Source: Neostapfia colusana
Taxonomy: Eukaryota; Streptophyta; Magnoliopsida; Poales; Poaceae
Assembly: GCA_030760725.1 (NCBI GenBank)
Contig: JASWHV010000016.1
Coordinates: 19,087,084-19,151,083, forward strand
DNA length: 64,000 nucleotides
Direction of reading: 5' to 3'
The position numbers and the translations under genes are program-made. Under the pieces are notes generated by a model, which saw only the letters and a program-made list of their open reading frames with translations, was not told the origin of the DNA and did not search any database. Below, in pieces: positions 7,661-18,728 of this stretch. Each line of letters opens with the position of its first letter. Within the stretch, counting starts at the first letter, position 1.

Positions 7661-10600
7661 ATGACGCGTACTCGTGCCAACCCCGATGTTGGAGGTACTA
7701 GCCAAGGGGGAGAGACCTCCCAACCACCTCCCGAGGACTCCTCGGGACAGCAGCAGCAACAGCAACAGCAAACACCGCCACCGCCACTGCCAACGGTTAC
7801 ATTGGCCGACATTGTCGCGGCAATGGCGGGTTCACATCAGCAGCACACGGAGCTGCTGCAAACGTTAATTGCGAATACGTCTCGCCCAGAGAGACGTCAA
7901 GATCGTGAGGAGCGCCAACAGAGCTCCTACTCCGAATTCCTGGCGACTCATCCCCCTGTATTCTCAAGGGCGGATGAACCACTTGACGCGGACAACTGGC
8001 TCCGCGCCATAGAGATGAAGTTCGGGCTGCTCCAAATTAGCGAGCAGCGCAAGACTCAGTTCGCGGTCCAGCAACTCCAAGGATCCGCGAGCGCGTGGTG
8101 GGCCAACTTCTGTGCTTCACAGCCCACCGACCGAGCGATGACCTGGGCGGAGTTCCGGACGGCCTTCAGGGCCTATCATATACCGCCAGGTCTGATGAAG
8201 AGGAAGACGCAGGAATTCCTACACCTGCAACAAGGGAGCCGGAACGCGCTGGAATATTCCAGGGCGTTCAACGATCTCGCGCTCTACGCGTCGTATCACG
8301 CAGATACGGACGAGAAGCGGCGGGACCATTTTTACCAGGGGCTTAACCCGCTCCTGAAGGACAAGCTGGCGATGTTCAATCGCGGCAGCCTCAACGACAT
8401 AATTGATGCTGCGATTGTTCAGGAGGACTCCGGCAAGGAGTTGGCGGCGGCAGAGCGAAAGCGAAGCGCGCCGCAGAGCAGCGGAGAAGGAGGCGGTCCT
8501 TCTCAGAAGTTTCGGATGGTGAATCGCCCACCATCAGGTCCACGCTGGCAACCACCACAGCGGTCGATGCCGTTCCGCGGTCGACCGTATTCTTCACCGG
8601 CATTCCGGCCGGTACTGCCAGCACCACCGCAACAACAACAGCAGCAGCGGGCGATGCCGCGTGCGTTTGCACCTCCGCAACGCATGCCGGGCTTTCGTCC
8701 CCCGAGTACTCCACCAGCAGCGGCTACATGTTACAAGTGTGGTCGTCCAGGACACTTCGCGAGCAGTTGCCCGGAGAGGCAAGGCGGCGGAGTGGCACCA
8801 CAGTTTCCGGGGAGGAATCAACCCCGGAACCCTACTAATGCGCGGCGGGCAAACCCTAGGCCCGGCACTGTCCACCAGCTTGCCATTGAGGACGTGCCGG
8901 AGGGCGAGCCCATCCTTGCGGGTATGTTCCAACTCCACCAGCATCCCGCTATAATACTATTTGATTCAGGCGCCACACATAATTTTATTAGCCAAGCTTT
9001 CATTGCTAAACACAGCTTGCCAATACTACCCACCGATAGTCCATATTTAATTTGTTCACCGGGTGGGAAGATTTCAGCAAGCGTAATGGTCTCCAAAGCA
9101 CCATTATGCTTAGCGGGTAGAGTGTACCCCACGTCTCTCATTATCTTAGAGGGACAGAAGGTCGATGTCATCCTAGGGATGTCGTGGTTAACCCGCCACG
9201 GCGCTGTTTTAGACACCGTCCTCCGAGTCGTGCACTTAAACTCAGAAGTGCACGGTTCTCACTCATTATTTCTGGACAGTCCAGAAATAAAACTTCCAAG
9301 TGTCTATCAAGCCACAACCATCAGATTGGAAGACATTCCAGTGGTCCGAGAGTTCCCGGATGTATTCCCGGACGATTTGCCGGGGATGCCACCCGATAGA
9401 GAGGTGGAATTCAAGATTGAACTTGCACCGGGAACCATGCCAATATCCCGAAGGCCGTACAAGATGGCGCCCAAGGAGTTGGCTGAACTGAAGACTCAGC
9501 TCACGGACCTTCTGGAGAAGGGTTTTATTAGGCCGAGCTCCTCGCCATGGGGCTGTTCGGCATTATTTGTCAAAAAGAAGGATGAAACGTTGCGGCTTTG
9601 CGTGGACTACCGTCCATTAAATGCCGTAACCATCAAGAACAAGTACCCGTTGCCACGGATCGACATGTTGTTTGATCAGTTGGTCGAAGCAAAGATCTTT
9701 TCCAAGATGGATTTAAGATCCGGGTACCATCAGATTAAGATAAGGGCGGAGGACATTCCAAAGACAGCTTTCTCGACAAGGTACGGACTTTATGAGTACC
9801 TGGTCATGTCCTTTGGCCTCACCAATGCTCCAGCTCACTTCATGTACTTAATGAACTCGGTGTTCATGCCGGAGCTGGACAAGTTTGTCGTGGTCTTCAT
9901 CGACGACATCCTGGTATATTCCAAGTCGGAGGAAGATCACAAGAAACATCTGCGTATAGTCTTGCAACGGCTGCGGGATCACAAGTTGTACGCAAAGTTC
10001 AGCAAATGCGAGTTTTGGATATCGCAAGTGCCTTTCCTCGGGCATATCATCTCAGCGGAGGGTATCGCTGTGGACCCGAGCAAAATCACGCAAGTGCTGA
10101 ATTGGAAATCCCCGAGAACTGTTCATGAGGTACGGAGTTTCCTCGGACTCGCGGGATATTATCGGGGGTTCATTCCGAACTTCTCGAAGATTGCCAAGCC
10201 AATGACAGAGCTGCTGAAGAAGGCTACCAAATATGTTTGGAGTCCAGCATGTGAAGCAGCATTCAAGGCTTTAGTCAAGCACCTGACATCAGCACCGGTT
10301 TTGGCGCAGCCAGACACAACAAAACCGTTCGATGTGTACTGCGATGCATCCGGCATTGGGCTCGGATGTGTGCTGATGCAAGACCGAAGAGTGGTCGCGT
10401 ATGGATCACGACAGCTTAGGAACCATGAGCAAAATTATCCAACTCACGATTTGGAGCTCGCTGCCGTGGTACTTGCACTGAAAATGTGGAGGCACTACCT
10501 ACTCGGTAACCTCGTACATTTATATACCGACCACAAAAGCCTCAAGTACATCTTCACTCAGAAGGAGCTGAACATGAGGCAACGAAGATGGTTGGAACTG

Positions 10601-12217
10601 ATAAAGGATTACGAGATAGAGATCCATTATCATCCGGGCAAGGCAAACATTGTGGCAGACGCGCTAAGCCGCAAGTCACACGTCAATAATCTGACCATCA
10701 CACCGTTGGAAGAGAGCGAACCACCACTACATGTGATTCCATATGGAGCTCTCTACAACCTAGCTTTGATCCCCACCATCCGTGAAGAGATAGCGGCAGC
10801 CCAGAAGAATGATAAGGGCATGTCACATTTACGGAGACGAGTAGACAGTGGGGAGTTGAAATGTTTCCGGAAGGACGGAGACGGCGTCCTATGGTTCAAG
10901 GACCGGATCGTCGTACCCCGAAACCCGGAGTTACGGAAGAAAATCTTTGATGAGGCTCACTTATCAAAGTTTTCTATTCACCCCGGCAGTAACAAAATGT
11001 ATCAAGAACTCAGAAGAAAGTTTTGGTGGACACGGATGAAGCGAGAGACTGCAAGATACGTGTCCGAGTGTGATACATGTCGAAGGGTGAAGGCAGACCA
11101 CATGCGGAAACCGGGACTGCTGCAACCACTGGGCATTCCTGCCTGGAAGTGGGAGGACGTGAGCATGGATTTCGTCGTCGGTTTACCCACCACCTTACAG
11201 AAACATGATTCTGTGTGGGTGATCGTCGATCGGCTCACCAAAGTTGCCCATTTCATCCCGGTCAACACCAACTACAACGCCAAGAAGTACGCTGAACTGT
11301 ACATCTCACGGATCCTATGCTTATACGGCGTACCCCGTACCATCATATCGGACCGGGGCACTTTATTTGTGTCCCGTTTTTGGGAGCAGCTACACGCTGC
11401 CCTGGGGACGAAGCTGATCCGTAGTTCAGCCTACCACCCGCAGACAGATGGGCAAACTGAGCGGGTAAATCAAATCCTAGAAGACATGCTACGAGCTTGC
11501 GCTATCGACCACGGCAAGAATTGGGATGATCACTTGCCGTTAGCCGAGTTCTCGTACAACAATGGGTACCAAGCCAGCATCAAGATGGCGCCCTACGAGG
11601 CGCTATACGGAAGAAGATGCCGCACACCATTGAACTGGTGTGAGTCTGGCGAGAGGGTTACCTTCGGGATTGACCTTGTCAACAACGCGGAAGAAAAGGT
11701 TCGACTAATTCAAGCGAACCTAAAAGCCGCTCAATCCCGTCAGAAACAGTATGCGGACCGGAGAAGGCGCCCATTACAATTCGAGGTTGGAGATCACGTA
11801 TACCTACGAGTGTCTCCAATGAAGGGCGTAAACAGATTTGGGGTGAGGGGAAAGTTGGCACCCCGGTTCATCGGTCCATTCCAGATTACCGAAAGATGTG
11901 GATCGGTGGCATACCGGCTAAGATTACCAGAAGCACTTTTCGGTGTGCACGACGTCTTTCACATTTCCCAGCTGAGGAAGTGTCTCAAGCTATCAACTAC
12001 CGTTCAGCTGGAAGACATTGAAGAACTGCAACCGGATCTCACCTATCGGGAGGAACCGGTGCAGATTATTGATGAGAAGGCCCGAACCACACGCAACCGT
12101 ACGTTGTGGTTCTACAAGGTTCTGTGGAGTAATCACTCCATGGACGAAGCGACATGGGAGAGCGAAGAATTCCTTCGCACTAACTACCCCGACTTTTTCA
12201 CGTCGCATATTCGGTAA
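7661..12217 (+). CDS. gag-pol: Gag-Pol polyprotein of element B (1518 aa), intact
   Basis: One uninterrupted frame encodes all enzymes of retrotransposition. Order: a Pro/Gln-rich N-terminus with a polyQ run; the gag domain (DNWLRAIEMKFGL, WWANF, FRAYHIPPG); a CCHC zinc knuckle (CYKCGRPGHFASSC, about 8731); aspartic protease (LFDSGATHNFIS, about 8955); reverse transcriptase (FIDDILVYS, about 9898); RNase H (YCDASGIGLG, then DLELAAVVLAL and YTDHKSL); integrase with an HHCC finger, first Asp in SMDFVVGL, second in SDRGT, Glu in QTERVNQ; then a C-terminal chromodomain-like part (VQIIDEKARTTRNR, KVLWSN, ATWESEEFL). I chose the ATG at 7661 because it follows TTTCAG and matches the gag start in related elements; an in-frame ATG lies at 7631. 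There are no stops or frameshifts, and gag and pol share one frame. Confidence 0.96.
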   Translation: MTRTRANPDVGGTSQGGETSQPPPEDSSGQQQQQQQQTPPPPLPTVTLADIVAAMAGSHQQHTELLQTLIANTSRPERRQDREERQQSSYSEFLATHPPVFSRADEPLDADNWLRAIEMKFGLLQISEQRKTQFAVQQLQGSASAWWANFCASQPTDRAMTWAEFRTAFRAYHIPPGLMKRKTQEFLHLQQGSRNALEYSRAFNDLALYASYHADTDEKRRDHFYQGLNPLLKDKLAMFNRGSLNDIIDAAIVQEDSGKELAAAERKRSAPQSSGEGGGPSQKFRMVNRPPSGPRWQPPQRSMPFRGRPYSSPAFRPVLPAPPQQQQQQRAMPRAFAPPQRMPGFRPPSTPPAAATCYKCGRPGHFASSCPERQGGGVAPQFPGRNQPRNPTNARRANPRPGTVHQLAIEDVPEGEPILAGMFQLHQHPAIILFDSGATHNFISQAFIAKHSLPILPTDSPYLICSPGGKISASVMVSKAPLCLAGRVYPTSLIILEGQKVDVILGMSWLTRHGAVLDTVLRVVHLNSEVHGSHSLFLDSPEIKLPSVYQATTIRLEDIPVVREFPDVFPDDLPGMPPDREVEFKIELAPGTMPISRRPYKMAPKELAELKTQLTDLLEKGFIRPSSSPWGCSALFVKKKDETLRLCVDYRPLNAVTIKNKYPLPRIDMLFDQLVEAKIFSKMDLRSGYHQIKIRAEDIPKTAFSTRYGLYEYLVMSFGLTNAPAHFMYLMNSVFMPELDKFVVVFIDDILVYSKSEEDHKKHLRIVLQRLRDHKLYAKFSKCEFWISQVPFLGHIISAEGIAVDPSKITQVLNWKSPRTVHEVRSFLGLAGYYRGFIPNFSKIAKPMTELLKKATKYVWSPACEAAFKALVKHLTSAPVLAQPDTTKPFDVYCDASGIGLGCVLMQDRRVVAYGSRQLRNHEQNYPTHDLELAAVVLALKMWRHYLLGNLVHLYTDHKSLKYIFTQKELNMRQRRWLELIKDYEIEIHYHPGKANIVADALSRKSHVNNLTITPLEESEPPLHVIPYGALYNLALIPTIREEIAAAQKNDKGMSHLRRRVDSGELKCFRKDGDGVLWFKDRIVVPRNPELRKKIFDEAHLSKFSIHPGSNKMYQELRRKFWWTRMKRETARYVSECDTCRRVKADHMRKPGLLQPLGIPAWKWEDVSMDFVVGLPTTLQKHDSVWVIVDRLTKVAHFIPVNTNYNAKKYAELYISRILCLYGVPRTIISDRGTLFVSRFWEQLHAALGTKLIRSSAYHPQTDGQTERVNQILEDMLRACAIDHGKNWDDHLPLAEFSYNNGYQASIKMAPYEALYGRRCRTPLNWCESGERVTFGIDLVNNAEEKVRLIQANLKAAQSRQKQYADRRRRPLQFEVGDHVYLRVSPMKGVNRFGVRGKLAPRFIGPFQITERCGSVAYRLRLPEALFGVHDVFHISQLRKCLKLSTTVQLEDIEELQPDLTYREEPVQIIDEKARTTRNRTLWFYKVLWSNHSMDEATWESEEFLRTNYPDFFTSHIR

Positions 12218-12285
12218 TTTTCCACCGTCCTCTCTCTCATTTCACCTTATAATCTCGGGACGAGATTCTTTTAAGGGGGGAGGAA
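12218..12285 (+). other. Element B 3' untranslated end with polypurine tract
   Basis: The purine run AAGGGGGGAGGAA ends directly at the 3' LTR and primes plus-strand synthesis. The preceding bases contain CTCGGGACGAGATTC, also found in the minus-strand relatives D and E. Confidence 0.9.
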
Positions 12286-15200
12286 TGTAAGGGCCTCAGT
12301 TTTTGACACTCATTTGCAGTGTTCATCACCACACCACACACCTCATTTGAGGAAGAATGATGAACACAAATAAAGAGCAAGTAACAATTATCAACATGCT
12401 CATTAGGGAACAAACTCACACATTGCAAAAGTGGTACTTCCCACATGTGATATAGAGGGGCTGGACATATGAAAACTCCTACACTTTACTAAGGATGTCC
12501 ATGCCAAGTTCCACCCAAATTCAAAACCTTTTTGAGGTCATTTTGGGTATAGTTAGGAAGAGGGCAGTTTGAAACCATATTCAAATTCAAACTGTTTTCA
12601 CCCACTGAATTTAAAAGTGGAAGGCATATTCTTGCTCAGCACATTTTTGTGAGCTCACACACCAATTTTCACTCCATTTGGAGTTGATCTTGACATGAGC
12701 TAAGGGGGAGAAATTCAAACTTTATTTGAATTTCAAACTGCACTTGTGCTGAAATTCATTCAAACCAAACCTCATTTGAACTTTGATCAAATCAAATGGC
12801 TCTTGGGTGAATAATTTGAATTGCCAAGGGTAGAATAGGGTTCACTGTTTACCACAGCTGTTAGGAATAAATTTCAGAGGTTAAAAGAGAAGTGGGACCC
12901 ACATGTCAGCCTCTGCCTCAAAGCAAACCGACTGAACCACAGTTCAGTCGGTTCCCGGCAGCTGTGCGCGCGCGCCACCGAAGGGGGCAGCCGGCGCCAG
13001 CTCCTGCTGCGTGCCCCAAGCCGGAGACCAGCCGGCCGGGCTATTTATTCCCTCCCCGGCGTGCTTCAGTCACCATTTCCCCGAGCTACCGGCGTGCGCG
13101 ACTGCTTTTCCCACTGCCATCACTAGCGCTCGAGTTCCTGCTTGATCAAGCCGATCGCAGCTCCCTCTTTCCATTTCAAGGTCCCAGCAAGGTACTAGCA
13201 ACCATCCTCCATCCTTCCCATTGATAGAAATCGATTGAAACCGAGTGATATCGGCTGTGCCGAAAGATCAAACTCGGAACTCGAAACCGCCGCACCTCGG
13301 GCTCTCGTGGACAGCCCAACCTGGGCGTTGTTACGCCCGAGCCAAGGCACCCTTGGACGCGCAAGTGATCGGTGCTGCTCACCCCCGAGCCACAGCTCGA
13401 GTGGTTGCTCACCGGCGGCGAATTTCCACTTTTCCCCTTTCTGTGTGCAGAACGACCTTCGGGTACGATTCTGTTTAATTCGTGCTCTAGAAAGGATTAG
13501 AGGGCCTCAGGCCACTCCCACACGAACTAGACACGGTGACGCACAAGTTGCCTTCACAACTCTGGGCCGGAGAACCTCTGTGCCCGGCGTAATTCAAGGT
13601 CTACTAATGGCGGAACGAACGGGGGGTATCGGGCGCACGGTGAGGACCTATTTCGGGCCTTCCCCGAGCTGCCCCGAGTTCATGTCGACCTTCTCTGAGG
13701 TCCACTGATGCTCCCCGACCGGTTTCCCAAGTAGCTGAGGCACTAGGAGCATCAGCCGACATGGCCGAAGTCGTTCCGATATGGCGGCTCGTCGCCGACC
13801 ATGCTCCGGCCGTTGTCATGAGCAGCTGACCCTCGGATCATGTTCCCCAAGTAAAAGTAGGCAGGGGCGGCCAGAATCAAGAAGTTTGGAGCGGTACAGC
13901 AGCCAGCGACGAGCTCTCCGGCGAGGTCCCTCGGCGGCGGGGCGAGGGTGTCGCGAGGTTGAAGAAGGGGGTGGACCCCAGCTGTCAGCGGCCGATATTT
14001 TGAATCGGGATCCGGCTGCGGCCGGGATCGGGTGTGCTGGCGCGCAAAAGCCTTGTGGGCCGCGGTGTGCTATCGCTTCGGCGTGCGACGCGTGTCCCCT
14101 GGGCCCACGCGCGAGTTTAAACTTTTCCCCGATTTTCAGATTTCCTTCAAACTTCAAATCCTTATAACTTTGGCTAGAAAGCTCCAAATTGAGTGAACCA
14201 AATTTTTCTGGATTCAGCTCTCTGAGTACTTTCCAGAAAATCAAGTGTCACTTCATGAAATTCCTTAATTCTCCAGAATTAATTCCTCAAAGTTTAAACT
14301 GTTAGGAATTTTAACTGGAGAATCCTTTGGAGGAAAATCCTGAAATTTTGCTGAGATGTTCACCAAAATATCCTTGAACTACCATAAAAATTTCAGATCC
14401 ATTTGAGCTCATTTAGTCCACCTAATGGTGTGATTAGTAAAACTGTTCCAGAGAAAATAGAAAATGTTCAGAAACATTTTCAGGATTTTCTCTGAAATTG
14501 TTTAGCTCATATCTTTAGTTAGAGACTTCCAAATTAAGTGAGACCAACTCCATTAGGACCCTCTGAAAATCTAGTTTTCAGAAAGTCATAGTTTGTCTCA
14601 TGAAAATCCCTAGAACACCCTAAGGGTTCCAATTAAGGTCAAGGACATAATTATTTGTGGAGGGCTCAAATGAGCTTTGCTGCAACTAAAACTTGACCAA
14701 GTCTTTGTTTAGGTTGTAACCAAGCCACAGTAAAAGTTTCACAGTCATTAGGTCTGTCTAGTAAGGGTTATAGGCTTCACAACTTCAAAGTTAATACAAA
14801 GGCCTCTAAATTAATACATACATTGTTCTTATCATGTAGTCGCTAAGGTCGAGGAGGAACCCGAAGTCCTAGACTTCGTTACTCCGGAGGAACAGCTAGC
14901 CTACGACCAAGAGCAGCAAGGCAAGCCCCGGTTTGCATTAACCTTTTTTTACAAATTTTTATTGTTTTGAGCACATACTTGTTTCCCTTTGTTCGTTGCA
15001 TTAGAGTCTTGATTGGAAACCCAACTGCACAGCCAAGAAAACCATGGGTTGGGTTTAGGATTGAAAACCTCGTTAGCCACTGCATCGCTAGAATAGAGTA
15101 GGATTCGGTACAAGTCGAGTAGTTGGAACTACTCGCGAGAATAGGCTAGAGGCACATTGCTCGGGTAGAGATAGCACATGAAACACATGGCAAGAAAATG

Positions 15201-16333
15201 AGACCAAGCGGAGAGTAAGAGCGGCAGGACTTTGGGGCCTGTGTGCTGTAGCTCCGCTTGTGTCGATTGAGGACCGAGCCGTGTGCGGGCCTGTTGAACA
15301 AGCTAGAACAGTACCGAAGACCTACCGGCTATATGGGAACCGGGAAACTGATGTAACTCGGGTAGCTGGGTGTTGAGGCATTGCCCGTCGTTCAGAGGGT
15401 AGGTTGAGAGCTCGAGGTGTAAATCAGCTGGCGGCACAGAGATGCGCGTGCAGGGACCTCTTGCTCGGGACGATGGGACCGGTTCAATATTTGGCTAACG
15501 GGTGAAAGGTAGTCGCGTACGGCGTCCGTGATGATTGTTGTAGGCAACATCGAGTACGGGCGTACGTGACGGGTTGTTCGGGTAACCCTGCAGGTGTAAA
15601 TCGATTATAATCGCCGTCCCTCGCGGTCAGTGAGTACCACTTGTTCACTGTACCGTGACGTAGAAAGAATAGGCTAGTTACATGTTAAAATGTTGCTGAT
15701 TGAAAGCTGGACATTGATTGTTAATGATATGCTGTAGCTTAGTGCTAACTAAAGTTCTCTTCAACTTTGGGCAAAGTACATGAGAGAAATGCGTTTCTTG
15801 TTTGATTGCGGCTCTCTCATGTGCCTTAGCATAAAGTTCTCCACAACCTGCTGCTAAAACTTGAAAGTAAGGTTCTACTAATTAGGCGAGTCCTTGCAAA
15901 TGATTTTTACCTCATGCAACCCATCACCCTCATGTAGAAGTTCCATGTTTAGGTGAGACGGGTCAGACTTGCTGAGCCTTCGTGCTCACTGCTTGTGTTT
16001 GAAGCTTTTGCAGGGTTCTATGAGGAAGGGACTCCCGAAGAGGAGACGGAACCCCAGGAGGGGAACCCCGTCGAGTGGGAGTCGTGCACGCCGCAGAGTT
16101 AGTGTGCGTGTGTGCTAGCAAGGACACGTTCGAGGGCTGAACGTGCACTTGATGCTTAGTCTACGCCCGCGAGTGTGGACTAAACTTATTTTGATGTAAA
16201 CATGTTAATAAACTTGTTTATGTAATAAAGCTTCCGCTTCCGCTGTGTACCTTTGACGTGTGTTATACGGTGCTGTGCAACGCAGCACCCCTCAGCGTGA
16301 TCCTGGCTCGACAGGACCAGTGGGGTCGTGTCA
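12286..16333 (+). repeat. Element B 3' LTR (4048 bp)
   Basis: It has the same length as the 5' LTR and nearly the same sequence, with an offset of 11,376 bp. It is followed by the CGACT duplication at 16334. Confidence 0.96.
14840..16102 (+). CDS. Predicted two-exon acidic peptide tail, 3' LTR copy (exons 14840-14920 and 16014-16102)
   Basis: This copy equals the 5' LTR exon pair except for one silent change (TAT to TAC in the DQ motif region). Splice sites and the stop codon are unchanged. In the genomic RNA this copy would supply the terminal exons, followed by AATAAA at 16207. Confidence 0.48.
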
Positions 16334-16338
16334 CGACT
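16334..16338. repeat. Target-site duplication of element B, right copy (CGACT)
   Basis: This copy is identical to 905-909 and follows the CA end of the 3' LTR. Confidence 0.95.
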
Positions 16339-18728
16339 CTGGCAGCGCAGGCTCCAGCGAGCGTGAGATCCTCTGCAGCGCTGAGCGTCTCCCACGGGGG
16401 CGCACTAGCCGCAACAAGAGCGCTACTGCGCAATCCACCTGCTGGGGATGCGCCTCAGTCAGCGACCCGGCAGTGGATTCACGACATAGACCGTCTCGTC
16501 GTCGCCGCCGCCAACCCTCGACTTCGGCGGGGACGACGTCCCAGTCAACCGGCTGTGTCGCTGACGCGCACACCAACAGTTGACGGGCAGACGGCAGATT
16601 CCCACTCCACCAGGCTCCCGTCAGCAGACCTGAGGTCGGAGCTGGAACGGTGCCACATGGGCAAAGATGCCCAAGTGGTCATCGAGTGACGACGAGAAAG
16701 GCGTCGCAACCAAGAGGCCGGTGACAGCATGTCGACCGCCTCAACCCAGCCTGGGCCGCAGACGTTCGCCACGCGATCTCTACCCCAAGCATACGCCACG
16801 CAGCATATGCCCTGCAAATGGTGCCCCCGGTCTATGGTGCAGCCATGCCCATACCGGGGTATACGGTGCCGGCAGCGAACCAAGCGTTCGCGGCACCAAC
16901 TCCTGCAGCAACAGGGGCAGGATGTGCCGCCCTGACGCCACACCTTCGCTTCACGAAGTGGCCACGCAAGTTCCGGCCGCACCTGCTCGAGAAGTACGAT
17001 GGCAGCGTCAACCCGGCGGAGTTCCTCCAGATCTACTCCACCGCTATCCTTGCTGCAGGAGGGGATGATGCCGTCATGGCCAACTACTTCCCCGTCGCCT
17101 TGACCGGCCCAGCGCGGTCTTGGCTCATGATTCTCCCCCAGGGTTCCATAACCTCCTGGGAAGAGCTCTGCCGGCAGTTCACTGCTAACTTCGGCAGCTC
17201 CTACACCCAGCCTGGCACGGAGCTCGACCTCCATGCCGTCCAGCAACTACCTGGAGAGACGCTGCGCTCCTTCATCCAGCGGTTCTCCCAGGTACAGGAC
17301 ATCATCCTGCATATCCAAAATGCTTCTGTGGTGGTGGTGTTCCGGTAGGGTGTATGGGACAAGAAGATGCTTGAGAAGCTCGCGACCAGAGAGGTTCGTG
17401 ACGTCTCAGAGCTCTTCAGCCTGGCGGACAAGTGCGCCAGGGAAGCCGAAGGGCGGAACTGGCACTCACTGCCAGCCTCCGAGTCAAGAGGACAGCCCGG
17501 ATCTGGCGCTGCTTCCCATGGAAGCGGCAAGAAGATCAAGAACCAGGGCGGTGGCAAGATGAAGCCACCGACCGCAGCTCCCGTTGCTGCAGCAGCAGCA
17601 CCCAGCGGAGCTCTGGAGCCACGCCCTGACAAAAGGCAGCGACGGTCACCAGCTCCAAATGGTGACCAAGGTGAGCCGTGCCCCGTGCACAACACCAGAA
17701 ACCATACTGCTGCTGAGTGCCGGGAGATTCAGAAGCTTGCGGATCGCTTCCAAAAGGGGAAGCAACCGCGTGCTGACGCCCCTCCCATCCATCAAAGGGA
17801 GGGCAAGCAGAAGATTGACACCCAAGACAACGTTGGCCACCAAGTGGAGTTCCAGGAGCCTCAGCACGCCGTGAAGGCGGTGCGCAACCATGAGGACTCC
17901 AGCTCCAGCAATGACGAGCGCCAGAAGATGCTCTACGTCATCTACGGTGGGTCCGCTGACCCCTCGTCCCGAAGCGCAGTTAAGACTCTGCACCGAGCGG
18001 TAGCGTCGGTGGCTCCTCTCCCAAGTGCCGCGCCGCACCTCAAGTGGATGGGAACCCCCATAAGCTTCGATGCCACCGACTGCCCCAGGAACATGGCTGG
18101 GGCCGGCCAACTACCGCTCTTGGTAGCACCCACCATCGCCAACGTGAGGATGTACCACGTTCTGGTAGATGGCGGGGCTGGGTTGAACCTCATCAGCCGC
18201 GCAGCTTTCCAGAAGCTGCAGATCCCGATGGCCAAGCTCACCCCGTCGAGCCCGTTCTCAGGGGTAGGGCCGGGACAAGTCGTTCCCTACGGCAACATCA
18301 GCATTCCGGTGACCTTTGGGGTACCGGACAGCTATCGGACAGAGTACATTCTGTTCGACGTGGCGGAGATCGACCTCCCCTTCAACGCCATAATCGGCAG
18401 GCCAGCCCTGTATCGATTCATGGCAGTAGCCCACTACGGCTACCTTATCTTGAAGATGCCTACACCAACAGGCGTCCTCAAGATTCGTGGAGACCGCACT
18501 GCTGCAGTGTCAGCCTTGGAGAAGCTCCAAGCACTTGCAACAGCTCGAGCACCAGCCCCTGGCAGTGCGGAACCGGACCGGCTCCACCCGAGTGCACGCC
18601 ACTGTGCCTCTACCGCAGCACCCCGCATGCAGCCCCTCGACGAGGGCGACGTCCCCGTGAAGGTCGTCCAAGTCGGCGCCGATGCTGCCCAGACCACCCG
18701 GGTAGCCGGGGGCCTGGACAACAAATAG
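16339..18728 (+). pseudogene. Element A gag and protease, decayed
   Basis: The N-terminal Ala/Ser/Pro-rich part runs to a TGA at 16687-16689. A frameshift lies between about 16730 and 16830. The gag core follows with KWPRKFRPHLLEKYDGSVNP, FLQIYSTAI, MANYFPVALTGPARSWL and LPGETLRSFIQRFSQV. A TAG at 17346-17348 breaks the frame, which continues in the same frame through ATREVRDVSELFSLADKC, a CxxH...HxxxxC finger-like motif (CPVHNTRNHTAAEC, about 17680) and the aspartic protease (VDGGAGLNLISR, about 18165). A TAG at 18726 closes this part. Family resemblance is strong; function is lost. Confidence 0.85.

Larger units (their letters stand above)
910..16333 (+). mobile_element. Element B: complete, young Tekay-like chromodomain Ty3/gypsy retrotransposon
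   Basis: The element is 15,424 bp with two LTRs of exactly 4048 bp (910-4957 and 12286-16333), TG...CA ends, a 5-bp target duplication, a primer site complementary to initiator Met-tRNA and a polypurine tract. Contents in order are a long leader, an extra 314-aa ORF, one uninterrupted gag-pol ORF with a C-terminal chromodomain-like region, then the 3' LTR. By eye the LTRs differ at only seven positions (about 0.2%). At the commonly used grass LTR rate of 1.3e-8 per site per year this means well under 0.2 million years. All parts needed for transposition look intact. Long LTRs and a C-terminal chromodomain fit the Tekay/Del chromovirus lineage. Confidence 0.95.

Noticed and set aside
16545..17246. 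233-aa antisense ORF over element A gag
   Set aside because: It is the reverse of a GC-rich gag sequence with recognisable sense-strand motifs; no family signature in the antisense product.
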